Shown here piece by piece: positions 48,911 through 59,355 of a stretch of DNA of 64,000 nucleotides (position 1 is the first letter of the stretch; each line of letters opens with the position of its first letter). The DNA comes from Campylobacter concisus (GTDB lineage: Bacteria; Campylobacterota; Campylobacteria; Campylobacterales; Campylobacteraceae), in the NCBI RefSeq assembly GCF_003048575.1, contig NZ_PIRZ01000001.1, positions 124,001 to 188,000 of the forward strand, read 5' to 3'. The position numbers and the translations under genes were made by a program. A model generated the notes under the pieces. That model saw only the letters and a program-made list of their open reading frames with translations, was not told the DNA's origin and searched no databases.

Positions 48911-50824
48911 TTGAGTAACAAGGACGATCAAACGGGTAAAAATCTAAATATCACTAAAACGATTATAGGTTTAGTGTTTGTTTTGGGAAGTATTTTTTTA
49001 GTCGAAAACCTGGCAGTTTTTTATTTTAAATTTAATAATGCTTCTGCTGAAAATGGTTTTAATCTTCGAAAGAAAGTTGATTATTTGACATATCAATATG
49101 TTGATTATTTCAAAAATGTCAGCAAATATGATGTCGCAAATTTTCAATCTTACATTAACGATAGCGCTATGGGTGATGTCCTTTTATTAAAGGATGATAA
49201 TAAAAATGGATACAAGGTCGTAGCGTCTTCAGATAAAAGAATAATAAATCAAGAATTTAACGATAAAAGCTGTGGAAATATCTTTGCTCATAATTTCCAA
49301 AAAGATTATTTTTGGTCAAAAATTTTGCCAGAAAACGCCGCTCAAGTTTGTATGTTTGTGCCAGTTGGAGAGTATATATTAGGCTTTAAAGGAAAGGTCG
49401 ATCAGCGTATTACTGGCACGCATGATGAGTACTTTTTTGAGTGGCTTTTAAACAATATGGCTTTAACATTTATCTTAAGCTTCGTTGGCGCAATAGTTGC
49501 TTTGTCTACTTGTATATGGTATGCGGTCAAGTACATAAAAGAAAAAAATAACTATAACGCATTAAAAACAGATACTAAAAAACAGATAGAAGAGCTTGGA
49601 GAAAAGCTTTATATCGATCCGATGACTGGACTTTTAAATAAAACAGCATTGGTGCGTGATATTAATAGCTATGAAAATCCTAAAGTAGTGCTTATAGATA
49701 TTGACGATTTTGGCAAGATGAATGACTTTTACGGTAAATTTGCATGTGATCAGATTTTGGTAAAGATGGCTGATTTGATCAGTGAATTTGCTAAAGATGA
49801 GAATATGAAGGCTTACTGTATAGAAGCAGATAGGTTTGCTCTGGTAGAAGATAGCGATAGCTTTATCGATAGATATGAAGATATGGTTGAAGATTTGATA
49901 GAAATTTTTAAAGGCCGTATGCTAAGTATAGTCGATGAAGATGGCAGAGAGATAGAAGGTATCGAGATACATAGTACAATAGGCTTTGCTCTTGATAGTG
50001 ACCAAACACTAAGAAAAGCAACAATAGCGTTAAAAACGGCAAAAGAGCAAGATAAAGACTATGTTTGCTATTTTAAAGGGCTAAATCAAAAAGAGGAATA
50101 CGCAACTCAAATAGAACGCTCCAAACTGATACAATACGCTACTATAAATAACAATATTGTTCCTTATTTTCAGCCGATAGTTAATGACCAAAAGGTACCT
50201 GTAAAATATGAATGTTTGATAAGGCTTTTGGATAGAGGTGATGTTATATCACCAAATGTCTTTTTAGATATCTCAAAGCGTATTAAGCGTTATGCTGATC
50301 TTGAGAAACAACTCATTGTAAAGTGTTTTAAGCAGCTTGTAGAGGATAAGAATTTAGTACTTTCTATAAATTTAAGCAGTAGAGATATGATCGATGGTGA
50401 TGTTAGCTCACTTGTTTTAAATTTATTGAACAAGCACAATGTTGCTGGTAGAGTAGTATTTGAGATCGTTGAAGATGAAGAGCTTAAAAATTTAGAGAGA
50501 GTTTCAAATTTTATCGAGCGTGTAAAAAGCATGGGTGCAAAGATCGCTATCGATGATTTTGGCTCAGGATATTCAAATTTTTCTTACATTATAAAGATCA
50601 AGCCTGACTACGTGAAGATCGATGGCTCTATTATAAAAGATATAGACATAAATAAAGATTCACACTCTATCGCAAGTGCGATCGTGGCATTTGCAAAAGA
50701 CCTTGGTATAAAAACTATTGCTGAATATGTGCATTCAAAAGAGATATTTGAGATCTGTAAAGAGATCGGCGTAGATGAGTTTCAGGGCTTTTATTTTGGT
50801 GCACCAGAGCGTGCCGGCTCATAA
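48911..50824 (+). CDS. Membrane GGDEF-EAL protein, probable c-di-GMP phosphodiesterase
   Basis: 637 aa, TTG start. Two helices (about 16-36 and 178-200) frame a periplasmic sensor region of about 140 residues containing a Cys pair ([17 protein letters not shown]). The GGDEF domain (about 235-385) is degenerate: the signature reads IEADRF instead of GGDEF. So it is probably not a cyclase. The EAL domain (about 395-635) keeps [39 protein letters not shown] and IAEYVHS, the residues needed to bind metal and cut c-di-GMP. Predicted output: a lowered c-di-GMP level in response to a periplasmic signal. It sits 8 bp before dapE. Confidence 0.88.
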   Translation: MSNKDDQTGKNLNITKTIIGLVFVLGSIFLVENLAVFYFKFNNASAENGFNLRKKVDYLTYQYVDYFKNVSKYDVANFQSYINDSAMGDVLLLKDDNKNGYKVVASSDKRIINQEFNDKSCGNIFAHNFQKDYFWSKILPENAAQVCMFVPVGEYILGFKGKVDQRITGTHDEYFFEWLLNNMALTFILSFVGAIVALSTCIWYAVKYIKEKNNYNALKTDTKKQIEELGEKLYIDPMTGLLNKTALVRDINSYENPKVVLIDIDDFGKMNDFYGKFACDQILVKMADLISEFAKDENMKAYCIEADRFALVEDSDSFIDRYEDMVEDLIEIFKGRMLSIVDEDGREIEGIEIHSTIGFALDSDQTLRKATIALKTAKEQDKDYVCYFKGLNQKEEYATQIERSKLIQYATINNNIVPYFQPIVNDQKVPVKYECLIRLLDRGDVISPNVFLDISKRIKRYADLEKQLIVKCFKQLVEDKNLVLSINLSSRDMIDGDVSSLVLNLLNKHNVAGRVVFEIVEDEELKNLERVSNFIERVKSMGAKIAIDDFGSGYSNFSYIIKIKPDYVKIDGSIIKDIDINKDSHSIASAIVAFAKDLGIKTIAEYVHSKEIFEICKEIGVDEFQGFYFGAPERAGS

Positions 50825-50832
50825 GGCTCTTA

Positions 50833-51921
50833 GTGGTAATTAACTTTTTAAAAGAGCTTTTAAGCTTTCGCTCTATCACACCTAATGATGCTGGAAGCTT
50901 AGAGTTTATCGCTAAATTTTTACCTGATTTTGAGGCGAAATTTATAGAAAAAAATGGCACCAAAAATCTCATACTTTCTAAAATTTATGGTGATGGCGAG
51001 CATCTAGCTTTTGCAGGGCATGTTGATGTCGTGCCTCCAGGTGAGGGCTGGGATAGCGAGCCATTTACACCATATGAAAAAGATGGCTACATCTACGCAA
51101 GAGGCGCACAGGATATGAAAAGTGGCGTGGCTGCTTTTGTTTGCGCTGCTAAAGATGCAAAATTTGATGGGAAGCTAAGCCTCGTATTAACAAGCGACGA
51201 AGAGGGCGATGGCACATATGGCACGCCTTTAGCACTTGAATATTTACGCGAAATAAATGATTTGCCAAAATTTTGCGTAGTGGCTGAACCAACTTGCGAT
51301 AAAGAATTTGGTGATAGCATAAAAGTTGGCAGACGTGGCTCAATAAATGGCAAGATCGTGATAAAGGGCATTCAAGGGCACGTGGCATATCCTGAAAAGT
51401 GTGTAAATCCGGTAAATTTGATAGCTCCACTTTTAAGCAGGATTGCAAATCACGATATGGACGCTGGGAGCGAATTTTTTAGTCCAAGCAAGATTGTGGT
51501 AACTGATATTAGAGGCGGTATGCAAGTTTGCAACGTCACGCCAAGCGAGCTTAGCATAATGTTTAATGTGAGAAACTCAAATTTAACCGACGTAAATGAC
51601 GTTGAGAGCTATCTTAGAGGCGTTTTAAAAGGGCTTGATTACGAGCTTAGCATAAAACAAAGCTCAAAGAGATTTTTAATAAATAAAGATAGCAAAATCG
51701 TAAAAAATTTAATGGCCTCTGTCGCAAAAATTACCGGTGTCACACCGGTTCTAAATACAAAGGGTGGTACGAGTGATGCAAGGCACTTTGCTGAATTTGG
51801 CGTAGATGCGATAGAATTTGGCGTGATAAACGATCGTATACACGCCAAAAACGAACGAGTCAGCATCAGTGAAATAAATAAACTTTATGAAATTTTTAAA
51901 GATTTGATAGAAAAATTTTAA
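50833..51921 (+). CDS. dapE: Succinyl-diaminopimelate desuccinylase
   Basis: 362 aa, M20 metallopeptidase family. Zinc ligands are seen in [39 protein letters not shown] and the late GTSDARHF. It removes succinate in the lysine/diaminopimelate pathway. GTG start with AAGG 6 nt upstream. Confidence 0.95.
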   Translation: MVINFLKELLSFRSITPNDAGSLEFIAKFLPDFEAKFIEKNGTKNLILSKIYGDGEHLAFAGHVDVVPPGEGWDSEPFTPYEKDGYIYARGAQDMKSGVAAFVCAAKDAKFDGKLSLVLTSDEEGDGTYGTPLALEYLREINDLPKFCVVAEPTCDKEFGDSIKVGRRGSINGKIVIKGIQGHVAYPEKCVNPVNLIAPLLSRIANHDMDAGSEFFSPSKIVVTDIRGGMQVCNVTPSELSIMFNVRNSNLTDVNDVESYLRGVLKGLDYELSIKQSSKRFLINKDSKIVKNLMASVAKITGVTPVLNTKGGTSDARHFAEFGVDAIEFGVINDRIHAKNERVSISEINKLYEIFKDLIEKF

Positions 51922-52113
51922 TCCATAAATTTCATTATTTTTAAATCAAAAAGTTATTAATTGTCTAAAAAATATTTTCAAAAGCTATTTTGATTAATAT
52001 TTTTGTCAAAGAATTTTAAAAATAAGAAATTTTCTTTATTTGGCAATATTGCTATTATCTATTATAATTCATGAAGTAGCCGGGTTTTGGCAATTTCAAG
52101 TAAAACCTAATGA

Positions 52114-52227
52114 AATACTCTTTTTAATGAGCATATGGTAGAAGTTATAAATACATTTGTGGGCAAAAAATATATCCAGCACAATCCTAGCTTTAAAGAT
52201 GGTATGGATATCATTTCTAATTTGTAA
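52114..52227 (+). pseudogene. Remnant of a SnoaL-like (NTF2-fold) protein
   Basis: One frame between two stops reads NTLFNEHMVEVINTFVGKKY then IQHNPSFKDGMD before stopping at 52227. The KKYIQHNP-x-x-x-DG motif is the hallmark of SnoaL-like NTF2-fold proteins of about 130-140 aa. About 38 codons remain, without a start region or the rest of the fold. The 190 bp before it (51922-52113) is AT-rich and holds nothing I recognise. Confidence 0.5.
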
Positions 52228-52300
52228 AAAAGTAAAATTTCAAATAAATAAAAAAATGCAAGTAAAACGAAAAATATACAAATCTTTTCAATACGAGAAA

Positions 52301-52699
52301 ATGAGACATAGCTTGCGAGCTAGATTGTCCTTTTTGGTCGTAGCAGTCGTGATTTTAGCAATCGAAATTTATATCGCAGCTTTTGTTAAAGGTGGCTTCG
52401 TGCGTCATTATTTGGGTGATGTGCTAGTTACGGTGATGCTTTACTCATTTGGACGAGCTATATTTAAAACTGCACCAAAAATTTTAGCATTTGAAATATT
52501 TATCTTCTCGCTATCTATAGAAATTTTACAATACTTTAAAGTACTTGAAATTTTAGATATTCATAATTTAATAATACGCATAGTCTTTGGCGGAACATTT
52601 GACGTTAGCGACATCGTATGTTACGCACTAGGCTGTTTGCTAGCTTATTTGACTGATATCATTTGCCTTTTACAAAAGTATAAAAGTCCAAGGATATAG
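52301..52699 (+). CDS. DUF2809 membrane protein
   Basis: 132 aa from the ATG at 52301. Longer in-frame starts at 52157 or 52256 exist, but they run into the remnant upstream and have no RBS, and the family is about this length. Four helices (about 8-28, 38-55, 60-80 and 100-122) with the typical FVRHYLGDVLVTVMLY after helix 1. Function unknown in the family. Confidence 0.75.
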   Translation: MRHSLRARLSFLVVAVVILAIEIYIAAFVKGGFVRHYLGDVLVTVMLYSFGRAIFKTAPKILAFEIFIFSLSIEILQYFKVLEILDIHNLIIRIVFGGTFDVSDIVCYALGCLLAYLTDIICLLQKYKSPRI

Positions 52700-52774
52700 C
52701 AATAAACCACAACTTTATTTTTAAGTATGAGGCACTAGCCAATCATCTTAAAATCTCGAGTAAAATTTATCTAT

Positions 52775-55411
52775 CTATTTTAGCTCACCCCAGTTTTTGG
52801 CGATATTTAGCGATGTTTTAAGCGGCACATTTAGCGTGTAAATTTCCTCCATCGTCTTTTGTGTCGCCTTGCCAAATTCCTGTGCAACCTCGTCTTTTAC
52901 TTCAAATATCAGCTCATCGTGGATTTGAAGCAACATTTTCGCATTTTCATCTAAATTTGCTCTAACTTTTACCATCGCCATCTTGACTAGATCGGCTGCT
53001 GAGCCTTGAAAGACCGTATTTACAGCCTCGCGCTCAAACATGGCTATTTGCATAGGTGTAGCACTTTTAAAGTCAAAGTAGCGCCTTCTGCCAAGCAGCG
53101 TCTGCACAAAGCCATCGTTTTTAGCTGAGATTTTTATCCCCTCTAAAAATTCTTTAATCGTCTCAAAAGCCTTAAAATAGCGCTCTATATACTCTTTTGC
53201 CTCGGCTCTTGTGATATTTACTTGATTTGCGAGCTTACTTGAGCCCATGCCGTAAATAAGGCCAAAATTTATGCTCTTCGCCACGGCTCTATTTTGCCCA
53301 TCACTACTGCCAAATATGCTAACAGCAGTCCTTGCGTGGATATCCTCGTCATTTTTAAACGCTTCAAGTAGCGCAGGATCTTGACTAAAGTGAGCTAACA
53401 GTCTAAGCTCGATCTGGCTGTAGTCAAGCCCTACAAAGCTATAGCCCTCACGCGCCTCAAAGCACTCTCTGACATCCTTTGCAAGGCTGCCACGAGCTGG
53501 GATATTTTGCAAATTTGGATTTTTACTTGAAAGCCTGCCAGTACTTGTACCAGTTTGCAAAAAGCTCGTGTAAATTCGTGAGCCCTCATCCTTTTTCGCA
53601 AGCGCTAAAAGCGGCTCGCAGTAGGTACTTTGCAGTTTATATAGCTCCCTGTAGGCTAAAATTTTCTCCACCACTGGGTGGGCGTCTATGAGCTCTGCTA
53701 GCACGCTCTCATCGGTGCTGTATCCTGTTTTTGTTTTCTTTTTGGTTGGAAGCTTCAAGTGCTCAAAAAGTATGACACCAAGTTGTTTGACAGAGTTTAT
53801 GTTGAAATTTTCGCCGCTTAGCTCGTAAATTTCACTTGTTAGTGCCTTTAGTTTTGTGTCGTTTTCAAGGATGAGCTTTTGCATCTTAGCTTCATTTATC
53901 TTGATGCCGTTTTGCTCCATGTCAAAAAGCGTAAGGATAAAAGGAAATTCGTGTGTATCGGCAAGGGCTAGTAAATTTTTATCAAGCGTGTTTAAAAAAG
54001 TTTTATAAAATTTAAGCGTTATCCAAGCGTCCTCACTCGCGTATTTGGCGGCATTTTCTAGAGGCACATCGCCAAAAGTTTGCCCCTTTTTGACCATATC
54101 TTCAAATTTTATTGTGTCGTAGTCATAAAGTCTCTTTGCCAGTGCGTCCATGCCGACACTCGAGTTTGGATCGCTAAGCCAAGCAAGTATCATCGTGTCT
54201 TTAAAATTTGTAGGTGGGTTTAGACCGAGGTTATTTTTAACTATCTCAAAGTCGTACTTTAAATTTTGTCCAATTACGCAGCCTTTGTAAATTTGCCCTA
54301 TCGCCCAAGTGGCAAATTTTAGGCTAATTTGCTGCGGCGCACCAAGGTAGTTGTGAGCTATCGGCACGTAGTAGGCGTCCTCATCGTTAAAGCAAAAGCT
54401 AAATCCAACAATCTTTGCACCCCTGCTATCAACACCTGTGGTCTCCGTGTCAAATGCGACGATGGTCTCTGGCGTGATGTCTGATAAGAGCTTTTCTATG
54501 CTAGCCTCATCAAGGAGTAAATTTGCTCTAAAGCCTAGTTTAAACTCGACACTTTCCTCTTTTTGTAAGCTCTTAAGAAGCCTATTTAGATCATACTCTT
54601 TTAAAATTTCTGAGATATTTATCAAAGGATTTTGCTCTGGAAATTTCGAGTGTTCAAGATCAAACGAGCTAACTGCATCGTCAAATAGCGTGGCTAGCTT
54701 TTTGCTCAAAAACGCTTCGTCTTTTGCGGCGGTTAGCATATTTTTAGTGCGCTCATTTCTAAGAAGGGCTAAATTTTCATAAATTCCCTCTAAGCTCCCA
54801 TACTCAGCCAAAAGCTTCTTGGCCCCAACTGCGCCGATGCCTTTGACACCTGGGATGTTGTCCGAGCTATCGCCTGCGATCGCTAGAAAGTCCCTTACCT
54901 GTGCTGGATAAACTCCGTACTTTTCAAAGCAGCTAGCACTATCGTGATCGATCTTGCTTTGTGGGCTGTAGATGCTCACTTTGCCATCTTCTATGAGCTG
55001 ATAGAGGTCTTTATCGTGGGTGACTATTCGCACAAATATATCTTTGTCTTTACAAAATTTAACCGCACTTGCGATGATGTCATCGGCCTCGTAGCCCTCG
55101 CGGCTAAGGCTGTAAAGCCCCATTTTTTCTATCATATCTATGCAAACTGGAAGCTGTTCTTTTAACTGAGCTGGCGGCTCATTTCTATTTGCTTTGTAAT
55201 CACCTAAAATTTCGTGACGTAAGGTCTTGCCTTTGCTGTCAAGTGCGAAGATAAGGTAGTCGCTTTGGTATTCATCCTTAAGGCTTGCTATAAAATTTGC
55301 AAAGCCACTTATCATACCGCTTGGCTTGCCCTCGCGGTTTTTAAGTCCGCTCATGGCGTAGTAGAGCCTAAAAAAGAAGCCAAAAGTGTCAATAATCGTA
55401 AGTGTTTTCAT
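52775..55411 (-). CDS. polA: DNA polymerase I
   Basis: 878 aa from the ATG at 55411, which has AAAGGATAAAA upstream. An in-frame start 12 codons earlier is rejected because the 5'-nuclease domain begins MKTLTIIDTFGFFFR. There are three domains. The 5'-3' exonuclease (1-290) has ALDSKG and GYEADD. The 3'-5' proofreading domain has FDTETTG intact, which is lost in many bacteria. The polymerase domain has SSKNPNLQNIPAR, VGLDYSQIELRLLAH, KSINFGLIYGMG and LQIHDELIFEV. Removes RNA primers and fills gaps. It is transcribed alone on the minus strand. Confidence 0.97.
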   Translation of the reverse strand: MKTLTIIDTFGFFFRLYYAMSGLKNREGKPSGMISGFANFIASLKDEYQSDYLIFALDSKGKTLRHEILGDYKANRNEPPAQLKEQLPVCIDMIEKMGLYSLSREGYEADDIIASAVKFCKDKDIFVRIVTHDKDLYQLIEDGKVSIYSPQSKIDHDSASCFEKYGVYPAQVRDFLAIAGDSSDNIPGVKGIGAVGAKKLLAEYGSLEGIYENLALLRNERTKNMLTAAKDEAFLSKKLATLFDDAVSSFDLEHSKFPEQNPLINISEILKEYDLNRLLKSLQKEESVEFKLGFRANLLLDEASIEKLLSDITPETIVAFDTETTGVDSRGAKIVGFSFCFNDEDAYYVPIAHNYLGAPQQISLKFATWAIGQIYKGCVIGQNLKYDFEIVKNNLGLNPPTNFKDTMILAWLSDPNSSVGMDALAKRLYDYDTIKFEDMVKKGQTFGDVPLENAAKYASEDAWITLKFYKTFLNTLDKNLLALADTHEFPFILTLFDMEQNGIKINEAKMQKLILENDTKLKALTSEIYELSGENFNINSVKQLGVILFEHLKLPTKKKTKTGYSTDESVLAELIDAHPVVEKILAYRELYKLQSTYCEPLLALAKKDEGSRIYTSFLQTGTSTGRLSSKNPNLQNIPARGSLAKDVRECFEAREGYSFVGLDYSQIELRLLAHFSQDPALLEAFKNDEDIHARTAVSIFGSSDGQNRAVAKSINFGLIYGMGSSKLANQVNITRAEAKEYIERYFKAFETIKEFLEGIKISAKNDGFVQTLLGRRRYFDFKSATPMQIAMFEREAVNTVFQGSAADLVKMAMVKVRANLDENAKMLLQIHDELIFEVKDEVAQEFGKATQKTMEEIYTLNVPLKTSLNIAKNWGELK

Positions 55412-55530
55412 TTTTATCCTTTGTGTAATTTTATGAAATTTAGGCAAAAAATAGGCTGATTTATAAAAATTTTTGATATTATGGCGGACATTACAAATAA
55501 AAAATCACAAAAACAAAAAGCTTTGAGGTC

Positions 55531-56574
55531 ATGAAAAAAATAGTTTTTTTACGTATCAATCCAAATGCAGTCGGTGGTGCCGAACGCTATTTAAGAAGGC
55601 TTACTAAAGCCCTAAAAGACGTAGGTATAGACACATCTATACGCTCATATCTAGGAGAGGCTAGGATCTCGTCATGGAAAAAGGCTTTGAGATTTAACGC
55701 ACAAGTAAAACGCCAAAAACAAAGTGATGAGATATATTTTAGCTTGGAGCGAGTGAGCTGCGCAGATATTTATAGAGCAGGGGACGGCGTGCATAAAATT
55801 TATCGTGCCACAAAGCCATTTTGGTGGGTTAATCCTCTAAATTTTGTCTATCCATATCTAGAAAAACGTTGCTTTAAAAATTCTAAAAAGATAATCGCAA
55901 ATTCAAACTACATAAAAGAGCAAATTATTTCAGCTTACGGTATCGATGAGTCAAAAATCGTTACCATTTACAACGGTATAAACTTGCCACAAAAGGTAGA
56001 AAAAGGAGAAGCAAAACTTAGCGTATGCGAAGAATTTGGACTCGATTACAATTTACCAATTGTGCTTTTTGTAGGAAATGGCTTTAAAAGAAAAGGAGCA
56101 AAGGACTTTTTGCTTCTTGTCTCAAAGCTAAAAACGCCAGTAAATGCGCTAATAGTAGGCAAAGATAAAAATTTAAATTCATATAAGAAGCTAGCAAAAA
56201 AGCTAAAGATAAATGCATTTTTTACAGGTGAGCAAAAAATGACTGCCAAATTTTATGAAGCAAGCGATATTTTTATATTTCCAACACACTATGAGCCATT
56301 TTCAAATGTCGTTTTAGAGGCGCTTAGTTTTAAAAATATTGTCTTTACAACGGCTCAAAATGGAGCTGCTGAAATTTTAGAAAATCGTTTTATCATGCGT
56401 GAACCAAATGATGAAAGTATACTGGAGCTAGTGGAGCAGGTGCTTAATGATAATGACATGATGAGAGAGCTGCAAGAGAAGTCATTTTTACTTTCGCAAA
56501 AATTTAGTATAGAAGAAAATGCAAGCAAAACTCTTGAAATCATAAACGAAGTACTAAATTTGGAGCAAAAGTGA
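55531..56574 (+). CDS. Glycosyltransferase family 4 (WaaG-like), LPS core
   Basis: 347 aa, GT-B fold. Its N-terminus is KIVFLRINPNAVGGAERYLRRL, and the donor-binding motif is SDIFIFPTHYEPFSNVVLEAL (E-x7-E). It starts 30 bp after the vestigial leader (RBS TTGAGG) and overlaps waaF by 4 bp (GTGA), so it works in the same pathway: adding a hexose, probably glucose, to the inner core next to heptose. Donor and acceptor cannot be read from sequence. Confidence 0.85.
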   Translation: MKKIVFLRINPNAVGGAERYLRRLTKALKDVGIDTSIRSYLGEARISSWKKALRFNAQVKRQKQSDEIYFSLERVSCADIYRAGDGVHKIYRATKPFWWVNPLNFVYPYLEKRCFKNSKKIIANSNYIKEQIISAYGIDESKIVTIYNGINLPQKVEKGEAKLSVCEEFGLDYNLPIVLFVGNGFKRKGAKDFLLLVSKLKTPVNALIVGKDKNLNSYKKLAKKLKINAFFTGEQKMTAKFYEASDIFIFPTHYEPFSNVVLEALSFKNIVFTTAQNGAAEILENRFIMREPNDESILELVEQVLNDNDMMRELQEKSFLLSQKFSIEENASKTLEIINEVLNLEQK

Positions 56575-57515
56575 GAGTTTTTATAGAGCTTCCAACTTGG
56601 CTTGGAGATGCTGTGATGGCGAGCGCAGCGATAGAAAATTTAAGTAAAAATGCTAAAAATATTGTATTTTTTGGCTCTTACGTGGCCTGTGAGCTTTACA
56701 AATCACATCCAAAGTGCGAAAAAGTAGTCATTGACGATAGTAAAAAGCAAAACTCAAGATATTTAAGCCTTATAAAAACAGCTAGAAAGCTTGGAAAATT
56801 TGATATCGCTATTAGTTTTAGAAGCTCGTTTGCTAGTAAATTTTTGCTATTTTTTCTAAAAGCAACGCAAAAATTTTGCTTTAAAAAGAGTAGCGAGAGT
56901 TTGCATCAGGTGCAAAAATATCTAAATTTCATAAAGCAAAGTCTAAATTTAAAAGAAATTTCAAACGAACTAAAAATTTATTATGAAGCTAAAAAAAGCG
57001 AGCGAAAGCTCCTTGTGCTAAATCCAGGTGCTAGCTACGGAAGTGCCAAAAGGTGGTATCCTCACTATTTTGCAGAGGTTGCATTGCACTTTAAAGATGA
57101 ATTTGATGTAAAGATCACTGGCTCAAAAGCTGAGCTTGAAATTTGCAATGAAATCGAGCAAATACTCTTACAAAATGGTATGAAATGTGAAAATTTGGCC
57201 GGAAAAACAAGCATAAAAGAGCTTTGCGAGGTCATAGGTTCTATAAAAAATGGCATCTTTTTGACAAATGATAGTGGTCCTATGCATATCGCAGCTGCCT
57301 ATAAAGTGCCACTTGTGGCTCTTTTTGGACCGACAAAATTTAAAGAGACTAGCCCATGGCAAGATGAAAGTTCAAAGATAGTGCACTTAAATTTAGAGTG
57401 TATGCCATGCATGAAGCGAGTGTGTCCCATAAAAACACATGCCTGCATGAAGGAACTTACTCCAAAAATGGTCATCACTGAAATAGAGCTATTAAGAAAG
57501 AAATTAAATTTTTGA
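56571..57515 (+). CDS. waaF: ADP-heptose:LPS heptosyltransferase II
   Basis: 314 aa, GT9 family. Seen are the N-terminal ELPTWLGDAVMASAAIENL, the middle LNPGASYGSAKRWYPHYFAEVA and TNDSGPMHIAAAYKVPLVALFGPT, and four Cys near the end (MPCMKRVCPIKTHACM). Adds the second heptose to the inner core. GTG start overlapping the previous stop, GGAG 5 nt upstream. Confidence 0.94.
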   Translation: MRVFIELPTWLGDAVMASAAIENLSKNAKNIVFFGSYVACELYKSHPKCEKVVIDDSKKQNSRYLSLIKTARKLGKFDIAISFRSSFASKFLLFFLKATQKFCFKKSSESLHQVQKYLNFIKQSLNLKEISNELKIYYEAKKSERKLLVLNPGASYGSAKRWYPHYFAEVALHFKDEFDVKITGSKAELEICNEIEQILLQNGMKCENLAGKTSIKELCEVIGSIKNGIFLTNDSGPMHIAAAYKVPLVALFGPTKFKETSPWQDESSKIVHLNLECMPCMKRVCPIKTHACMKELTPKMVITEIELLRKKLNF

Positions 57516-57591
57516 AATTCTAAAAATATTAAATATATACATACAAAATTAAAAATTTTAGTTTTTATTTGATTACATTTTTACTAAATAT

Positions 57592-57620
57592 TTGACATTG
57601 GTTATCAATATAGCTATAAT
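57592..57620 (+). promoter_or_regulatory. Consensus promoter of exbB-exbD-tonB, with possible Fur operator
   Basis: TTGACA (57592-57597), a 17-bp spacer and TATAAT (57615-57620): a perfect sigma-70 promoter, rare in Campylobacter where -35 boxes are usually absent. The spacer contains GGTTATCAATATAGC, which overlaps a Fur-box-like TGATAAC on the other strand. Iron control would suit the genes downstream but is inferred. Confidence 0.7.
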
Positions 57621-57649
57621 CACGCAAAAATTTTTACTAAGAAGGTATT

Positions 57650-58078
57650 ATGGAGCTAATTAAACATCACATTGATCATGTAATTATTGCGATTTTAGGC
57701 ATTATGAGTTTTTTTGTACTTTGGTATACGATTGAGCGTATTATTTTTTACTCACGCGTTGATATAAAAGGCTACAAAAGTATTGAAGCGCTTGAAGAAG
57801 CACTAACCAAAAATTTAACCACGCTTTACATTATCTACTCAAATGCACCATATGTAGGACTTCTTGGTACAGTTGCTGGCATTATGATCACATTTTATGA
57901 TATGGGTATGGCAGGTGGAATCGATACTAAAAGCATAATGGTCGGCCTCTCTCTTGCGCTAAAAGCAACTGCTTTTGGACTACTTGTGGCGATACCAACT
58001 TTGATGATTTACAATGGTTTTGTCAGAAAAGTAGATGTAATGCTAAATAGATACAAGGCTGAAAATGCGTCTAAATAA
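57650..58078 (+). CDS. exbB: TonB-system energising protein ExbB
   Basis: 142 aa, three helices (about 15-35, 63-85 and 102-122) with the [19 protein letters not shown] motif of ExbB/TolQ. RBS AGAAGG 6 nt before the ATG. It is the short form common in Campylobacterota. Uses the proton motive force with ExbD to drive TonB. Overlaps exbD by 14 bp. Confidence 0.93.
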   Translation: MELIKHHIDHVIIAILGIMSFFVLWYTIERIIFYSRVDIKGYKSIEALEEALTKNLTTLYIIYSNAPYVGLLGTVAGIMITFYDMGMAGGIDTKSIMVGLSLALKATAFGLLVAIPTLMIYNGFVRKVDVMLNRYKAENASK

Positions 58079-58448
58079 AAAAGATGGGTTAAATATTGTC
58101 CCATTTATTGATATTATGCTTGTTTTGCTTGCTATCGTGCTTAGCATTTCGACTTTTATTGCTCAAGGCAAGATAGCTATTGATCTTCCAAGTGCAAACA
58201 GTGCTGAGCAAAGCAAAGAGGACGATAAAAAGGTAAGCGTAGTAATTGATAAGGATAATAAATTTTTTATAGATGATGTAGAAATTTCTGAGAATGAACT
58301 CAAAGATAAGCTAAATGTGGTTGATATAAAGACATTGATCGAACTAAAAAGCGATAAAAATTCGAAATTTGATAGCTTTGTTAAAGTAATTGATATATTA
58401 AAAGAGAAGGGCCACGAAAATTTTGCAATCCAAACAATCTCTGAATAA
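58065..58448 (+). CDS. exbD: TonB-system protein ExbD
   Basis: 127 aa. The N-terminal helix [20 protein letters not shown] carries the conserved membrane Asp (about residue 16), followed by a periplasmic domain. Overlaps exbB and tonB, so the three are translated as one unit. Confidence 0.94.
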   Translation: MRLNKKDGLNIVPFIDIMLVLLAIVLSISTFIAQGKIAIDLPSANSAEQSKEDDKKVSVVIDKDNKFFIDDVEISENELKDKLNVVDIKTLIELKSDKNSKFDSFVKVIDILKEKGHENFAIQTISE

Positions 58449-59193
58449 AATTTCAAATTACAGCGGCTTAGCTGTTTCGCTTGTAGTGCATGGAGCAGCA
58501 GTATATTTTTTGCTTTCACATAATTTTGATGAGATAAAAATAGTTGAGCAAAAGCCGATAAAAATAGCTCTTAATTCATTTACTCCAGTGCCGCAAGTCT
58601 CAGCACCTCAAATAGCGGAGCAAATGCTTATCCCAGAGCCAACTCCACCAGCTCCACCACCAGAGCCACCAAAACCTGAGCCAAAGCCAGAACCAAAACC
58701 TGAACCTAAAAAGGTGGAGAAACCAAAGCGTGAAATAAAAAAAGTAGAGCCTAAAAAAGAGAAAAAAATAGAGCCCAAGCCTGAACCGGTAATTGCTCAG
58801 CCAGTGCAGCCTATTGTACCGCCAGCTAGTGTAAATACAAATTTGCCAGCCAATAACAAGTCTATCGCTGCAGCTCCAGTTCAAAATGTAACACCTGAGC
58901 TAAATTTATCAAATTCACAAGGTGACGAAGATTTTACGAAGGTTATAATCGCAGTTAAGAGGCATAAAAGTTACCCAAATAATGCTAGACGTATGAAACA
59001 TCAAGGAGTTGTAGAAGTTAGGTTTTTACTCAAGCAAGACGGCAGCATAGATGAACTTAAAGTTAGTAAAAGCTCTGGGTTTGAGTCGCTTGATAATGGT
59101 GCTTTAGAAAATATTCAAAGAGCAAGTTCTGAGTTTCCAAAACCTAAACAAGATCGTTATCTGCGCTTTCCTATTTCATATACACTAAAATAA
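58423..59193 (+). CDS. tonB: TonB
   Basis: 256 aa, TTG start inside exbD. Signal-anchor helix (about 10-30) with the SLVVHGAAVYF His. A Pro/Glu/Lys-rich rod follows (about 68-130, repeats of PEPKPEPK). The C-terminal TonB domain reads SYPNNARRMKHQGVVEVRF ... LKVSKSSGFESLDNGALENI. Transmits energy to outer-membrane receptors for iron chelates; no receptor gene lies in this window. A strong terminator follows at once. Confidence 0.93.
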   Translation: MQSKQSLNKISNYSGLAVSLVVHGAAVYFLLSHNFDEIKIVEQKPIKIALNSFTPVPQVSAPQIAEQMLIPEPTPPAPPPEPPKPEPKPEPKPEPKKVEKPKREIKKVEPKKEKKIEPKPEPVIAQPVQPIVPPASVNTNLPANNKSIAAAPVQNVTPELNLSNSQGDEDFTKVIIAVKRHKSYPNNARRMKHQGVVEVRFLLKQDGSIDELKVSKSSGFESLDNGALENIQRASSEFPKPKQDRYLRFPISYTLK

Positions 59194-59221
59194 ATTACAA
59201 GCTTATTTAAGCTCGTAATTT
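59192..59221 (+). terminator. Terminator of the exbBD-tonB operon
   Basis: AAATTAC (59192-59198) / GTAATTT (59215-59221) and, inside, AGCTTA (59200-59205) / TAAGCT (59208-59213), separated by one mismatch. It begins at the tonB stop codon and is followed by ATTATCTG. Confidence 0.75.
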
Positions 59222-59330
59222 ATTATCTGCTTTGTAGAATTTCTTTTATATTTCAAGCCAAAACAGAAAAACATAACTTATTTTATTTAAAAAAGTGTGT
59301 ATTTTAAACTTGCTTTAAATATTAAACATG

Positions 59331-59336
59331 TATAAT
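59331..59336 (+). promoter_or_regulatory. -10 box of tRNA-Phe
   Basis: TATAAT, 19 bp before the tRNA, with TTGCTT about 15 bp further upstream. Confidence 0.6.
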
Positions 59337-59355
59337 CTGACTTTCTTTAACGAGT

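Noticed and set aside
58600-58884. Trp/Leu/Arg-rich minus-strand frame
   Set aside because: It is the mirror of the Pro/Glu/Lys repeats of TonB.
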